A DNA stretch of 42,167 nt from IMG/VR virus record IMGVR_UViG_3300018432_000022, positions 1 to 42,167 of that record. One strand, given 5' to 3'. Origin of the DNA: a virus. The notes beneath the pieces were generated by a model, which saw only the letters and a list, made by a program, of their open reading frames with translations, searched no databases and was not told the DNA's origin. The translations under genes and the position numbers were made by a program. Below are positions 15,131 to 23,879 of the stretch, one piece after another (the first letter of the stretch is position 1; every line of letters begins with the position of its first letter).

Positions 15131-15915
15131 GCATCGTCGCGATCGCTCGCGTCAAGGACGAGGCGGACATCATCGCCGCGACGGTCGCGCACATGCTCAC
15201 GCAGGTCGACCACGTCATCGTCGAGGACAACGCCTCGACTGACGGCACCATCGAGATCCTCGAGCAGCTCGACGTGCAGCTGCAACACGACCCAACGGTC
15301 GGCTACTACCAGTCGGCCGCGATGACACGCCTCGCCGAGCAGGCCGCGGTCGATCACCACGCCGACGTCATCGTCCCGTTCGACGCCGACGAGATCTGGT
15401 ACTCGCCGTTCGGTCGCGTCGCCGATGTCCTCGCCGAGCACGCGCACCTCGTCACGATCTTCACCGCCGAGCTCTACGACCACGTCGCGACCGCCTACGA
15501 CACGCCCGGGCCCGACCCGGTCGCCCGGATCGGCTGGCGTCGCCGCGCGGCGGCGGCGCTGCCGAAGGTCGCCGTCGCAGTCAGGCCCGGCCTCACCATC
15601 CATCAGGGCAACCACGGCGCGAGCATCGCCGGGACGGCGCTGAGCCTCGACGGGCTGCTGGTCGTGCGTCATTTCCCCTACCGCTGCGTGGACCAGTTCG
15701 TCGGCAAGGTCCGCAACGGCGCCGTGGCGTACGCCGCGACCGATCTTCCCGAGGACGCCGGCAAGCACTGGCGCGACTACGGCCGGCTGCTGCACGCGCA
15801 AGGCCCCGGGGCGATCGCCGACGTCTTCCACACCTACTTCTGGTCAGCCGCGCCCGCCGAAGACGACACGTTGATCTTCGACCCCGCACCGACCGGGTGT
15901 CCGTCGCCGTCCTGA
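15127..15915 (+). CDS. GT-A-like glycosyltransferase 5 (GT2)
   Basis: A 262-residue GT2-like enzyme, the longest of the set. The first domain, VAIARVKDEADIIAATVAHM with VIVEDNASTDGT (about residues 34-45), is a textbook GT2 nucleotide-binding pattern. PFDADEIWYS (about 79-88) gives the metal DxD. The second half (HQGNHGASIAG and after) may bind the acceptor. There are no membrane spans, so a soluble enzyme is expected. ATG 15127 overlaps the previous stop (ATGA). Its own end overlaps the next gene by 19 bases. Confidence 0.87.
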   Translation: MSIVAIARVKDEADIIAATVAHMLTQVDHVIVEDNASTDGTIEILEQLDVQLQHDPTVGYYQSAAMTRLAEQAAVDHHADVIVPFDADEIWYSPFGRVADVLAEHAHLVTIFTAELYDHVATAYDTPGPDPVARIGWRRRAAAALPKVAVAVRPGLTIHQGNHGASIAGTALSLDGLLVVRHFPYRCVDQFVGKVRNGAVAYAATDLPEDAGKHWRDYGRLLHAQGPGAIADVFHTYFWSAAPAEDDTLIFDPAPTGCPSPS

Positions 15916-16628
15916 TCCCGTGGCGACCAGGGTGCGCGCACCGCGCCCGCGCGCTCGAGCACGTCGAGGCCGGCTACCTGGCCGCGCACCCCGCCTGGGA
16001 GCTCGTGCTCGGCAGCACGGAGGGTGACGGGTGGTGCAAGGCCGCGGCGATCGCCGACGCGCTGTGCCACACCGCCGCCGAGGTGCTGGTCATCGCCGAC
16101 GCCGACGTATGGTGCGACGACACCGCGCTGGCGGTCAGCGCCGTCGAGCAAGGCGCGGCGTGGGCGGTCCCGCACCGTGGCGTGCATCGTCTCACCGAGG
16201 CCTCCACCCTGCAGTACACCGCCGGCGGCGCGTGGCCGCACCTTGAGCTGGATGAGCGCGCGTACCGCGGCGTCGAGGGCGGCGGGATCACCGTGATGCG
16301 CCGCGACGTGTACGACGCGTGCCCGCTGGACGCGCGGTTCATCGGCTGGGGCTCCGAAGACGAGTCGTGGGGCATGGCGCTGCGAACGATGTTCAGCGCG
16401 CCGTGGCGCGGCAAAGTGCCGCTCATCCATCTGTGGCATCCGCCGCAGCAGCGCGCGACCCGCGCTCGCGGCTCCATGGCCAGCTGGGAGCTGCGCAAGC
16501 GCTACGCGCGCGCGCAGCGCAACGCCGCGGCGATGGCCGCGCTGATCGAGGAGGGACGGCGTGTCGCTCGCGAAGCTCATCAACCGGCCATGCACGATCA
16601 CGCGCCGCCAGGAATCCGGCACCGATGA
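15897..16628 (+). CDS. GT-A-like glycosyltransferase 6
   Basis: A 243-residue transferase and paralogue of the one at 14444. It has IPWRPGCAHRARA at the N-terminus, the metal motif VLVIADADVWCDD (about residues 63-75), then RLTEASTLQ and GWGSEDESWGMAL (about 149-161). The last 23 residues lie over the start of the stopper gene, overlapping it by 68 bases, and are low-complexity. The enzyme probably ends functionally near residue 220. This reads like a gene that lost its own stop when the cassette entered the connector block. Confidence 0.83.
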   Translation: MSVAVLIPWRPGCAHRARALEHVEAGYLAAHPAWELVLGSTEGDGWCKAAAIADALCHTAAEVLVIADADVWCDDTALAVSAVEQGAAWAVPHRGVHRLTEASTLQYTAGGAWPHLELDERAYRGVEGGGITVMRRDVYDACPLDARFIGWGSEDESWGMALRTMFSAPWRGKVPLIHLWHPPQQRATRARGSMASWELRKRYARAQRNAAAMAALIEEGRRVAREAHQPAMHDHAPPGIRHR

Positions 16629-16917
16629 CGACTACGGCAACGAGATCCTCGGCGAGGATCTCGTCGACGCCGTCTGCGAGCTGCAGCAGCGCCGCCGCGA
16701 CGAACCCGATGACCAGGGCGAGACCAGCGACAGCACCTGGGCGCTGTTCCTGCCACCCGGCACTCTGATCGCCACCGCCGACACGATCACCGTCGCCGGC
16801 GTGCAGTACGAGCTGATCGGGGCGCCCTGGGAGGCGCGCAACCCGCGTACCCAGGTCGTGACGCACCTCGAGGCGACCGTGCGTCTCACCGCCGCGGCGC
16901 AGGACGGAGGGTCATGA
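16561..16917 (+). CDS. head-tail stopper
   Basis: A 118-residue small beta-rich protein in the head-tail interface. The pattern CTITRRQESGTDDDYGNEIL, then ITVAGVQYELIGAPW and ARNPRTQVV, matches the SPP1 gp16/HK97 gp7-like stopper or connector group that closes the head after packaging. GTG 16561 follows GGAGG-like bases inside the end of the last glycosyltransferase, a 68-base overlap. In other phages this gene directly follows the adaptor. Here the glycan cassette separates them. Confidence 0.75.
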   Translation: MSLAKLINRPCTITRRQESGTDDDYGNEILGEDLVDAVCELQQRRRDEPDDQGETSDSTWALFLPPGTLIATADTITVAGVQYELIGAPWEARNPRTQVVTHLEATVRLTAAAQDGGS

Positions 16918-17360
16918 GCCTCCCGGTGATCCCCGACGTCGAAGTGCTCGCCGGCGCATGGCTGCGCGAGCACCCCGACATCCAGGCGTTCGACGCGCGC
17001 GTCGCCGGCCGAACCCCCAGCCCCGCCGCTCAGCGCAAGCCATGGATCCGGCTGACGCAGTTCGACGCCAACGACGACGAGGTGGCCAGCATCGAGCACC
17101 TCATCGACTACCTGCTGCAGCTGGACTGCTACGCCGGGGAGGACGCGATGAAGGCGCACACCGGGCAGGCCGAGGCATCCGCGCTCGCGCGTGCCGCGCG
17201 CGCCGTCCTCAAGGCCCAGCAGGGGCGCGCCCGCGACGGAGTGGTCATCTCCAAGGTGACCTTCCAGGGTATGCCGCGGATTCCCGACGCCGACTTCGAA
17301 CCCGCCCGCGAGCGGGTCATCCTCACCGCGACGATCCGGCTGCATGCGCTTCCGGCCTAG
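16914..17360 (+). CDS. tail terminator or completion protein
   Basis: A 148-residue protein in the tail-completion position, between the stopper and an HK97 gp10-like gene. Secondary structure looks mixed alpha/beta (IPDVEVLAGAWLREHPDIQA at the N-terminus; RVILTATIRLHALPA at the C-terminus, typical of a closing beta strand). Such proteins cap the growing tail tube and join it to the head. ATG 16914 overlaps the stopper stop (ATGA). The exact subfamily is uncertain. Confidence 0.65.
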   Translation: MSLPVIPDVEVLAGAWLREHPDIQAFDARVAGRTPSPAAQRKPWIRLTQFDANDDEVASIEHLIDYLLQLDCYAGEDAMKAHTGQAEASALARAARAVLKAQQGRARDGVVISKVTFQGMPRIPDADFEPARERVILTATIRLHALPA

Positions 17361-17661
17361 GAAGACGTTCGAGCGTGAACTTCGCGGCCAGCCCGACTTT
17401 CAGGCCGGGATGGGTGACCGAGCGAAGATCCTCGCCGCGGTGATCATCGCCGCGCCGCCGCACGAGACTGGCTACTTCGACCGTCGGGTCCGAGCGCGCC
17501 GCAGCCGCGTTGTGCTGCTCGATCCGTTCTGGCATCTCATCGAGTACGGGTCGGTCAACAACCCGGCCTACGCCCCGGTCCGCCGATCGGTGCGCGCGGT
17601 CGGGCTGCGCTTCGAGGACGCGCCGGGCGAAGGCCAGCAGTACATGCCCGGCATCAGCTGA
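17344..17661 (+). CDS. HK97 gp10-like tail completion protein
   Basis: A 105-residue basic protein. The segments APPHETGYFDRR, DPFWHLIEYGS and PAYAPVRRSVR match the HK97 gp10-like pattern (a substrate-like helix, then a W-H-x(2)-E-x-G motif and an NPA-type loop), which takes part in joining head and tail. It overlaps the previous gene by 17 bases. About 130 bases without a gene follow before the major tail protein, enough for a ribosome site and some regulatory sequence. Confidence 0.65.
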   Translation: MRFRPRKTFERELRGQPDFQAGMGDRAKILAAVIIAAPPHETGYFDRRVRARRSRVVLLDPFWHLIEYGSVNNPAYAPVRRSVRAVGLRFEDAPGEGQQYMPGIS

Positions 17662-17792
17662 CCCACCTTCACCAGCCCCAGCGCCCCCCGGCGCCGGGGT
17701 GACCCCCGCAAGACCCCCGAAAGTTCAAAACCGCAAGCGGAAGGGGGATCGGCCCTATGCCGGTCGTCATCCCTCCAGAAGAGGAGTTCGCA

Positions 17793-18365
17793 ATGGGCTG
17801 GAATGACAGCGACGAGATCCGCATCCTGGCGAGTGGCCAGGTGTACATCGCACCGGTCGGCACCTCGTTGCCGACGAACCCGACGAGCGTGCTGCCGTCC
17901 GCGTGGACGGGCCTCGGCCTGCTCTCTGAGGAGGGCGTGAGCCTCAACTACGCCCCGAGCATCGAGGAGTTCCGCGCGTGGCAGGTCCGTGGCGTCGTCC
18001 GCCGCGAGGTCACCGGCATCGACTTCACCGCCGCGTTCGAGATGTTGCAGTGGAACGAGGCCTCCCTGCCGTTCGCGTTCGGCGGCGGCGTCATCACCGA
18101 GCCGAGCCCGGGCGTGTACCGCTACGACTTCCCGATCGGCAGCGAGGCGCTCAACGAGCGCGCGATGGTCATCGACGGCGTCGACGGCGACGTGCACCAG
18201 CGCCTCATCATCCCGTCGGGCAGCGTCACCGAGGGCGTCGAGACGACGATGCAGCGCGGCGCGATGTCGACGCTGCCGATCTCCTTCGCCGCCCTCGAGA
18301 TCGACGGACAGTCGATCGCGGCGTTTCTCACCGACGACGACGCGGCGTTCGCCGCCGGCTCCTGA
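17793..18365 (+). CDS. major tail protein
   Basis: A 190-residue tube-forming tail protein. It follows the completion proteins and precedes the chaperone pair, which is the fixed place for the major tail protein in long-tailed phages. The beta-rich sequence with VYIAPVGTSLP at the N-terminus, GVSLNYAPSIEEFRAWQ in the middle and a small C-terminal domain fits the family. ATG 17793 is chosen over an in-frame ATG at 17757 because a GAGGAG site (17780-17785) lies seven bases ahead of it. The stop forms a TGATG with the next gene. Confidence 0.85.
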   Translation: MGWNDSDEIRILASGQVYIAPVGTSLPTNPTSVLPSAWTGLGLLSEEGVSLNYAPSIEEFRAWQVRGVVRREVTGIDFTAAFEMLQWNEASLPFAFGGGVITEPSPGVYRYDFPIGSEALNERAMVIDGVDGDVHQRLIIPSGSVTEGVETTMQRGAMSTLPISFAALEIDGQSIAAFLTDDDAAFAAGS

Positions 18366-18769
18366 TGGCGGGCGCGTCGGCGAAGCCGCGCGCCAAGCCG
18401 CCGAACGGCAAGGCGCCCCGGCGCGCCGCGGCGGTCGCCGCCGCGGAGATCAACGACACCAACGCCGAGAGCGTCGAGGAGTTCCACGGCGTGCAGCTGA
18501 CGATGCCGGCGCGGCTGCCGCAGACGTTCATGATGGATTTCGCGGAGATGCAGGAGATGCAGCTCAACCAGCGTCCCGAAGCGATCGGGATGGCCTGCAC
18601 CCTCGTGAAGTCCGTCATCGGAGAGGACCAGTGGCGCGCCGTGCGCAACGCCATCGCCGGTGAGCTCAGCGACGACGGCGGCGCGAAGATCCTCGGCGAG
18701 CTGCTGTCGGTGATCCTCAACGGCACCAGCATGGAGCTGGGGGAATCAACAGCCTCGGGCACGCCCTAG
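18365..18769 (+). CDS. tail assembly chaperone, short form
   Basis: A 134-residue chaperone that holds the tape measure during tail assembly (like lambda gpG). It has a basic Ala/Lys/Pro N-terminus, then VEEFHGVQLTMPARLPQTF and a helical core. It starts by TGATG coupling to the major tail protein. Near its end, a slippery GGGGGAA (18739-18745) allows a second, longer product by -1 frameshifting. This gene pair and its size match tail chaperones in most long-tailed phages. Confidence 0.8.
   Translation: MAGASAKPRAKPPNGKAPRRAAAVAAAEINDTNAESVEEFHGVQLTMPARLPQTFMMDFAEMQEMQLNQRPEAIGMACTLVKSVIGEDQWRAVRNAIAGELSDDGGAKILGELLSVILNGTSMELGESTASGTP
18739..18745 (+). promoter_or_regulatory. -1 programmed frameshift site
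   Basis: The GGGGGAA run sits in the frame CTG GGG GAA near the end of the short chaperone. A -1 slip on GGG puts ribosomes into a frame that reads GINSLGHALATGWDFLEADF and continues open to 19143. Tail chaperones in most phages use such a slip. The efficiency cannot be judged from sequence alone. Confidence 0.7.
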
Positions 18770-19143
18770 CCACCGGCTGGGACTTCCTCGAGGCCGACTT
18801 CCAGCGCTACTACGGCCTGGATCTCCGGGTGGAGATCCAGGCCACCACGCCGCGGCGGCTGTGGGCGCTCACCAGGAGCCTGCCACCCGACGCTGCGTGG
18901 TGCCGGCAGGGCAAACGATGGTCGCAGCAGGACGAGCTCGCGGCGATCGCGATCGAACGCAACGACGCGTGGATGCGCGTCCTCGCGATCGGCCAGGGAC
19001 GCAAGGTCGAGAAGGTCCCGCCGGTCGCGCCGATCAAGCACCCCGACCGCACCGCCGGTCAGCAGGCGGCCAACCCCGACGTGCCCGCGCGCATGTCCAC
19101 ACGCGGCGAGATCGCCGCGTTCTTCGGCAAGCTCAGGAGGTGA
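18742..19143 (+). CDS. frameshifted chaperone extension (gpGT-like)
   Basis: This is the -1-frame part of the long tail chaperone, about 133 residues, joined after base 18742 to the short form for a total near 259 residues. The joined sequence runs GINSLGHALATGWDFLEADF and then YYGLDLRVEIQATTPRRLWA, without a start codon needed at the junction. A GTG at 18829 would give only a shorter internal product and is less likely. The fusion is thought to recruit the tape measure to the tube. It ends 6 bases before the tape measure start. Confidence 0.75.
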   Translation, partial: GINSLGHALATGWDFLEADFQRYYGLDLRVEIQATTPRRLWALTRSLPPDAAWCRQGKRWSQQDELAAIAIERNDAWMRVLAIGQGRKVEKVPPVAPIKHPDRTAGQQAANPDVPARMSTRGEIAAFFGKLRR

Positions 19144-19149
19144 GACACG

Positions 19150-22100
19150 TTGACGAAAATCGGTACCGGCTACGTCAGCGTGGACGCCGACCTCACGCCG
19201 TTCTGGCGACAGATTGATCGTGAGCTCGCGGGCGGCGACGCCCGCTTCAAGAAGGCCGGCCGATCCGCCGGAAGAGCGTTCGGCGACGGCTTCAGCGGTG
19301 CGCAGCGCGACGTCACAGGACTGCGGTCCAGCCTCTCGGGGCTGGACCGCGACTCCCGCAAGGCGCAGAAGGGCTTCTCGGGACTCGCCGCTTCGTTCGG
19401 TGGCGGCGGCGACAACGTCAACCGATTCGCCCGCGACCTCGATGACTTCGGCGGCGCCGCCGGCGGCGCCACCGCCACCATCGGCGGCTTCAAGATCGCC
19501 ATCGGCGCGATCATCCCCGTGCTCGTGTCGTTCTCCGGCGCGGCGATCGCGGCCGCGTCATCGCTCGGGCCGCTCATCGGACTTGCCGCGGCGGCCGGCA
19601 ACGGCCTCGCTGCCGCCGCCCAGGGCCTCGGCGTGTTCAAGCTGGCAACCGCCGGCATCTCCGACGCGCTGAAGGAGCAGACGACCAACCAGACGCAGGT
19701 CGCGAGCGCCGCGATCTCCAGCGCCAGCCAGCAGCGCTCGGCCGCCCGAACGATCCAGTCCGCCCAGGACGGTGTTCGCGATGCCCTCGCGGGCGTGCAG
19801 GATTCACACGACGGGGTGCGTGACGCCGCCGAAGCTCTCGCCGACGCTGAGCACGACCTCTCCGATGCGCAGCGTGACGCCGTCGCGGTCCAGAAGAAGC
19901 TGAGCGGCGCGCGGACCCAGGCTCGCCGCGCACTCGTCGACATGCACGCCGCGGTCGCCGAAGCGATCCTCGACGAGCGCACCGCGGTGCTGGAGCTCGG
20001 CGACGCGGCCGAGACGCTCGCCGCGTTGCAGACCGGTCCCACCCAGGACGACCTCGCGGACGGGTCGCGCGCGGTCACCGAGGCGATCCACAACCAGGAG
20101 CAAGCCGTCATCAGCCTGCACCGCGCGCAGGAATCGCTCGACGAGCTCATGGGACGCGCGGCCGGCAACGAGCAGCGCCGCGCGGACGCCGCGGCCGCGC
20201 TGACCCGCGCGCAGGAGCATCAGCGACGCGTCGACGCCGACATCAACGCGACCTACGACGAGCGCACCCGCGCGCTGCAGCTGCTCGCTGACGCGACGAC
20301 CGCTTCGCGGGAGGCCAACGCCGCGGTGGCCGCCTCGAACACCGACAAGGCGCAAGCACTTCAGGACGTCACGAGCGCGCAGGACGCGCTCGTGGCCGCG
20401 CAAGCCAACGCGATCGCGACCCAGAAGGCGCTCGCGGCGCTGCAGGCCGGCCCGAGCGACGACGACAAGCAGCGCGCGCTGCTCGAGCAGGAGCAGGCCG
20501 AGCTTCGCCTCGCCGAGATTCGCCGCGAGCGCATCCGGCTGGAGAAGGACGCGGCCGCGGCCGACAAGGCCGGCGTCGAAGGCTCCCAGGACGTCGTCGA
20601 CGCGAAGGCCGCGATCGTTGCCGCCGACGAGCGGGTGCAGGACGCCGAGCGCGGCGTACGCGACGCGCACCGCGCGGTCACCGACGCGCAGCGCGACGTC
20701 GTCGAAGCTCAGCGCGCCGTTGTCCGCGCCCACCAGGCTCTGTCTGACGCACAGCTCTCCGCGAACGAGTCGATGCTCAGCGGCGCCGCCGCGACCGCGG
20801 CGATGAACGACAAGATGAACGCCCTCCCCGCCTCGACGCAGGCGTTCGTCAAGCAGCTCATCGCGATGAAGCCGCGCCTCGACGAGCTGCGCACCACCGC
20901 AGCCGACGGGTTCTTCCCCGGCGCTACCGCCGGACTGCGCGCAGCGATGGGCAGCTTCACCAGCGTCAACAAGGTGGTCGCGCAGACCTCAAGCGTGCTC
21001 GGTGATGCCGCCCAGAAGAGCGGCGAGCTCGTCGGGAGCCCCGCGTTCGGCCGCGACATCGAGACGATCGGCGGGCGCAACGCCAAGGTCATCGAGACGA
21101 TGGGCGAAGCACTCCGCCACGTCATCAGCGCCCTGCGCCACGTGATGGTCGCCGCGGGCCCGCTCACCCAATGGCTCGCCGACACCGCGAACAAGTGGGC
21201 GCTCAACGCCGCGGAGGCAGCGAAGGCCGGTCGCGAGTCGGGCCGGCTCGCCGCGTTCTTCGAGAAGACCCGCGCGATCGCTGAGCGTCTCGGATCGATC
21301 ATCGGGCACCTCACCAGCGGACTGCTCGGCATCGGCAAGGCCGGCAAGGTCAGCGGCGACCAGATCTGGGCGTCGATCGACCGCGCCGCCGGCCGCTTCG
21401 ACGCGTGGGCGAACAGCGCGAAGGGCCAGACCGCGCTGCACGACTTCTTCCGGCGCTCAAGCGAGCTCGCCGCAGCGCTGCTGCCCGTCATGGGCGGCAT
21501 CACCTCGGCGATCGCGGCGCTCGTGCTCAAGACACTGCCGCTCGCACACGTCCTGAACCTGCTCGGTCCATACGCCGACGAAGCCACCACGGCGTTCATC
21601 GCATACAAGCTCGCGGTCATCGCGACCGGCCTCGCGACGAAGATCGCGACCGGCGCCGTCTGGCTGCACAACGCGGCGCTCGCGGTGCAGTCGGTCAACA
21701 TGGTGCGCTGGCGCATCCTGATCGCTGCGGCCGCCATCCAGACCGGAGTGATGACGGCTGCGCAATGGGCGCTGAACGTCGCGCTGCGCGCCAACCCGAT
21801 CGGGCTCGTCATCACTGCGCTCGTCGCGCTCGTCGCCGGCCTCATCTACGCCTACCACGAGTCCGAGACGTTCCGAGCGATCATCGACGCCGCGTTCAAA
21901 GGCGTCACCATGGCATTCGGCTGGGTTCTGAACGCCGCGCAGAACGTGTTCGGGTGGCTGAAAACCAACTGGCCGCTCGTCCTGGCGATCCTGACCGGCC
22001 CGATCGGCCTCGCCGTGCTCGCGATCGCGCGGCACTGGGACACGATCAAGATCGCCGCGCAGACCGCGTGGAACGCGATCAAGTCCGCGGCCGCGACGAC

Positions 22101-23865
22101 CTGGGACGCGATCAAGACCGCGATCGTCACACCGATCCGCCTCGCTCGCGACATCATCGGCGACGTCGTCACCGGCATCGCCAACCGCCTCGCGAGCGGC
22201 TGGGAAACGATCAAGGGCGCGGCGGGGTCGGCGTGGGCCACCATCCGCGATCTCGTCCTCACTCCGATCCGCGCGGCCCGCGACCTGATCCCCGACGTGA
22301 TGAGCGGACTCGTCAACCGCGTGCAGACGGGCTGGGACACCGTCACCAAGGGCGTCAAGAACTTCGCCGGCGACGTCAAGGACAAGATCGAGGCGGCGTT
22401 CAAGGGCGCCGCGAACCTCGTCATCGGCTTCGTCAACAAGATCATCTGGGCGATCAACAAGATCCCCGGCGTCCCCGAGATCAAGGAGATCGAGAAGCTC
22501 GCCGAGGGCGGCACCTTCGGCGGCGGCACAAGCGGCGGTGGCACGGGCGGCCCGAACGGGACCGGGCGGCTCGCTCGCGGCGGCGCCTTCGGGCGCACCG
22601 GCGGGCTGATCAACCACCCGATCACGCTGATGGGCGAAGAGGCCCCACGCTGGCCGGAGATCGTCATCCCGACGAACCCGGCCTACCGCGACCGCGCTCG
22701 CGCACTGCTCGCACACGTCGCCGGCACGATCGGTTTCGCCAAGGGCGGCCGCTACAGCGTTGACGACATGGCCGCGCTGGCGAAGGGTGTCGGCGCCAGC
22801 GCCCCGCGGATCATGGGCGCAATCGGCATGGCCGAGTCCTCGGGCGACCCGGCTGCACACGGCCCTCCGGATGGCCGCGGCCTCTGGCAGATCGAGTGGC
22901 CGGTGTGGGCCCGCACGATGACCGGCCGTGGCCTGAGCAACGCCTACGACCCCAGCCAGAACGCGCGGATGATGAAGATCGTCCAGGACATGCAGGGCCT
23001 CACGGCCTGGGTCGTCTACAACACCGGCGCGTACAAGCGTTACCTCGACGGCGACGACGGTGGCGGGCTGCTCGGGAAGATCGGCGGCGCGATCAGCTCC
23101 GTTGGCGGGGTGATGGGCGACCTCCTGTCCAAGGGCGCCGGTTTTCTCCTCGACCAGCTGCCCGGCGTCGGCAACCTCCCCGACTGGCTGAAGGGGACGG
23201 GCAAGTACGTCCTCGGCAAGGCCGGCGACTGGATCAAGGACAAGGTCTCCGGGCTCGTCGGTGGTGGCGGGTCCTCCGGCGGCCCGGGCGTCATGACGGG
23301 TACCAACGCGAAGGCCGAGAAGCTCGCGCGGATGTTCGGCGCGACGATCACCAGCGCCTACCGGACCCCGGCGCAGAACGCGGCCGCCAACGGCGCGGCC
23401 GGGTCCAGCCACAAGAAGGGCTCACCGTCGAACCCGGGCGCTCACGACTTCGTGCCGGCCAGCAGCGAGCTGCTCGCCGAGGCGCTGAAGATGGGCGCCA
23501 AGTGGGTCGACAACCACGACTTCGGATCTGGTCTGCACTCCCACGTCTCGTGGTTCAGGCAGGGCGGCCAGTTCGGCGGGCTTCCCCCATACCGCGGCAC
23601 CTTCCACACCGGCGGGATCGTCGGCGGGCCCACCGGCGCCCCCGCGTCGATCACGGCGCTCGGCGGCGAAGCACTCATCCCCGACGGCGTCGGCCTGGTC
23701 GGACAGCTGCAGGACCTCACCGCGGAAATCCGCGCGATGCGCCAGTCAGGGATGCCCGGCGTGATGAACGAGATCACCGACCACGTCCTCGAACGCGGCG
23801 GCCAGCACTCCCACCGCCGGCGCATGACAGCCGGCAACCCCGCGACAACCGCGATCGTCAGCTAA
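19150..23865 (+). CDS. tape measure protein with two wall-lytic domains
   Basis: A 1571-residue protein that sets tail length. The N-terminal third has hydrophobic, Ala/Gly-rich segments (about residues 110-165), then a long Ala/Asp/Gln/Arg coiled-coil region with duplicated motifs. More hydrophobic spans lie near 870-960, then amphipathic repeats. The C-terminal third carries a lytic transglycosylase-like domain (about 1200-1300, with the acid in AESSGD and GLWQIE) and an M15-like peptidase segment (about 1385-1470, with AHDF and HSHVSWF). The domains probably open the wall during DNA entry. The TTG start follows AGGAGG. Confidence 0.9.
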   Translation: MTKIGTGYVSVDADLTPFWRQIDRELAGGDARFKKAGRSAGRAFGDGFSGAQRDVTGLRSSLSGLDRDSRKAQKGFSGLAASFGGGGDNVNRFARDLDDFGGAAGGATATIGGFKIAIGAIIPVLVSFSGAAIAAASSLGPLIGLAAAAGNGLAAAAQGLGVFKLATAGISDALKEQTTNQTQVASAAISSASQQRSAARTIQSAQDGVRDALAGVQDSHDGVRDAAEALADAEHDLSDAQRDAVAVQKKLSGARTQARRALVDMHAAVAEAILDERTAVLELGDAAETLAALQTGPTQDDLADGSRAVTEAIHNQEQAVISLHRAQESLDELMGRAAGNEQRRADAAAALTRAQEHQRRVDADINATYDERTRALQLLADATTASREANAAVAASNTDKAQALQDVTSAQDALVAAQANAIATQKALAALQAGPSDDDKQRALLEQEQAELRLAEIRRERIRLEKDAAAADKAGVEGSQDVVDAKAAIVAADERVQDAERGVRDAHRAVTDAQRDVVEAQRAVVRAHQALSDAQLSANESMLSGAAATAAMNDKMNALPASTQAFVKQLIAMKPRLDELRTTAADGFFPGATAGLRAAMGSFTSVNKVVAQTSSVLGDAAQKSGELVGSPAFGRDIETIGGRNAKVIETMGEALRHVISALRHVMVAAGPLTQWLADTANKWALNAAEAAKAGRESGRLAAFFEKTRAIAERLGSIIGHLTSGLLGIGKAGKVSGDQIWASIDRAAGRFDAWANSAKGQTALHDFFRRSSELAAALLPVMGGITSAIAALVLKTLPLAHVLNLLGPYADEATTAFIAYKLAVIATGLATKIATGAVWLHNAALAVQSVNMVRWRILIAAAAIQTGVMTAAQWALNVALRANPIGLVITALVALVAGLIYAYHESETFRAIIDAAFKGVTMAFGWVLNAAQNVFGWLKTNWPLVLAILTGPIGLAVLAIARHWDTIKIAAQTAWNAIKSAAATTWDAIKTAIVTPIRLARDIIGDVVTGIANRLASGWETIKGAAGSAWATIRDLVLTPIRAARDLIPDVMSGLVNRVQTGWDTVTKGVKNFAGDVKDKIEAAFKGAANLVIGFVNKIIWAINKIPGVPEIKEIEKLAEGGTFGGGTSGGGTGGPNGTGRLARGGAFGRTGGLINHPITLMGEEAPRWPEIVIPTNPAYRDRARALLAHVAGTIGFAKGGRYSVDDMAALAKGVGASAPRIMGAIGMAESSGDPAAHGPPDGRGLWQIEWPVWARTMTGRGLSNAYDPSQNARMMKIVQDMQGLTAWVVYNTGAYKRYLDGDDGGGLLGKIGGAISSVGGVMGDLLSKGAGFLLDQLPGVGNLPDWLKGTGKYVLGKAGDWIKDKVSGLVGGGGSSGGPGVMTGTNAKAEKLARMFGATITSAYRTPAQNAAANGAAGSSHKKGSPSNPGAHDFVPASSELLAEALKMGAKWVDNHDFGSGLHSHVSWFRQGGQFGGLPPYRGTFHTGGIVGGPTGAPASITALGGEALIPDGVGLVGQLQDLTAEIRAMRQSGMPGVMNEITDHVLERGGQHSHRRRMTAGNPATTAIVS

Positions 23866-23879
23866 CGGACGGAGACGGC

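Noticed and set aside
17686-17699. CCCCGGCGCCGGGG palindrome before the major tail protein
   Set aside because: It can only form a short hairpin with a small loop, and such GC palindromes are expected by chance here.
21457-23412. Minus-strand open frame opposite the tape measure
   Set aside because: Low-complexity product rich in Arg, Asp and Gly, with no domain or ribosome site; a shadow of the tape measure.
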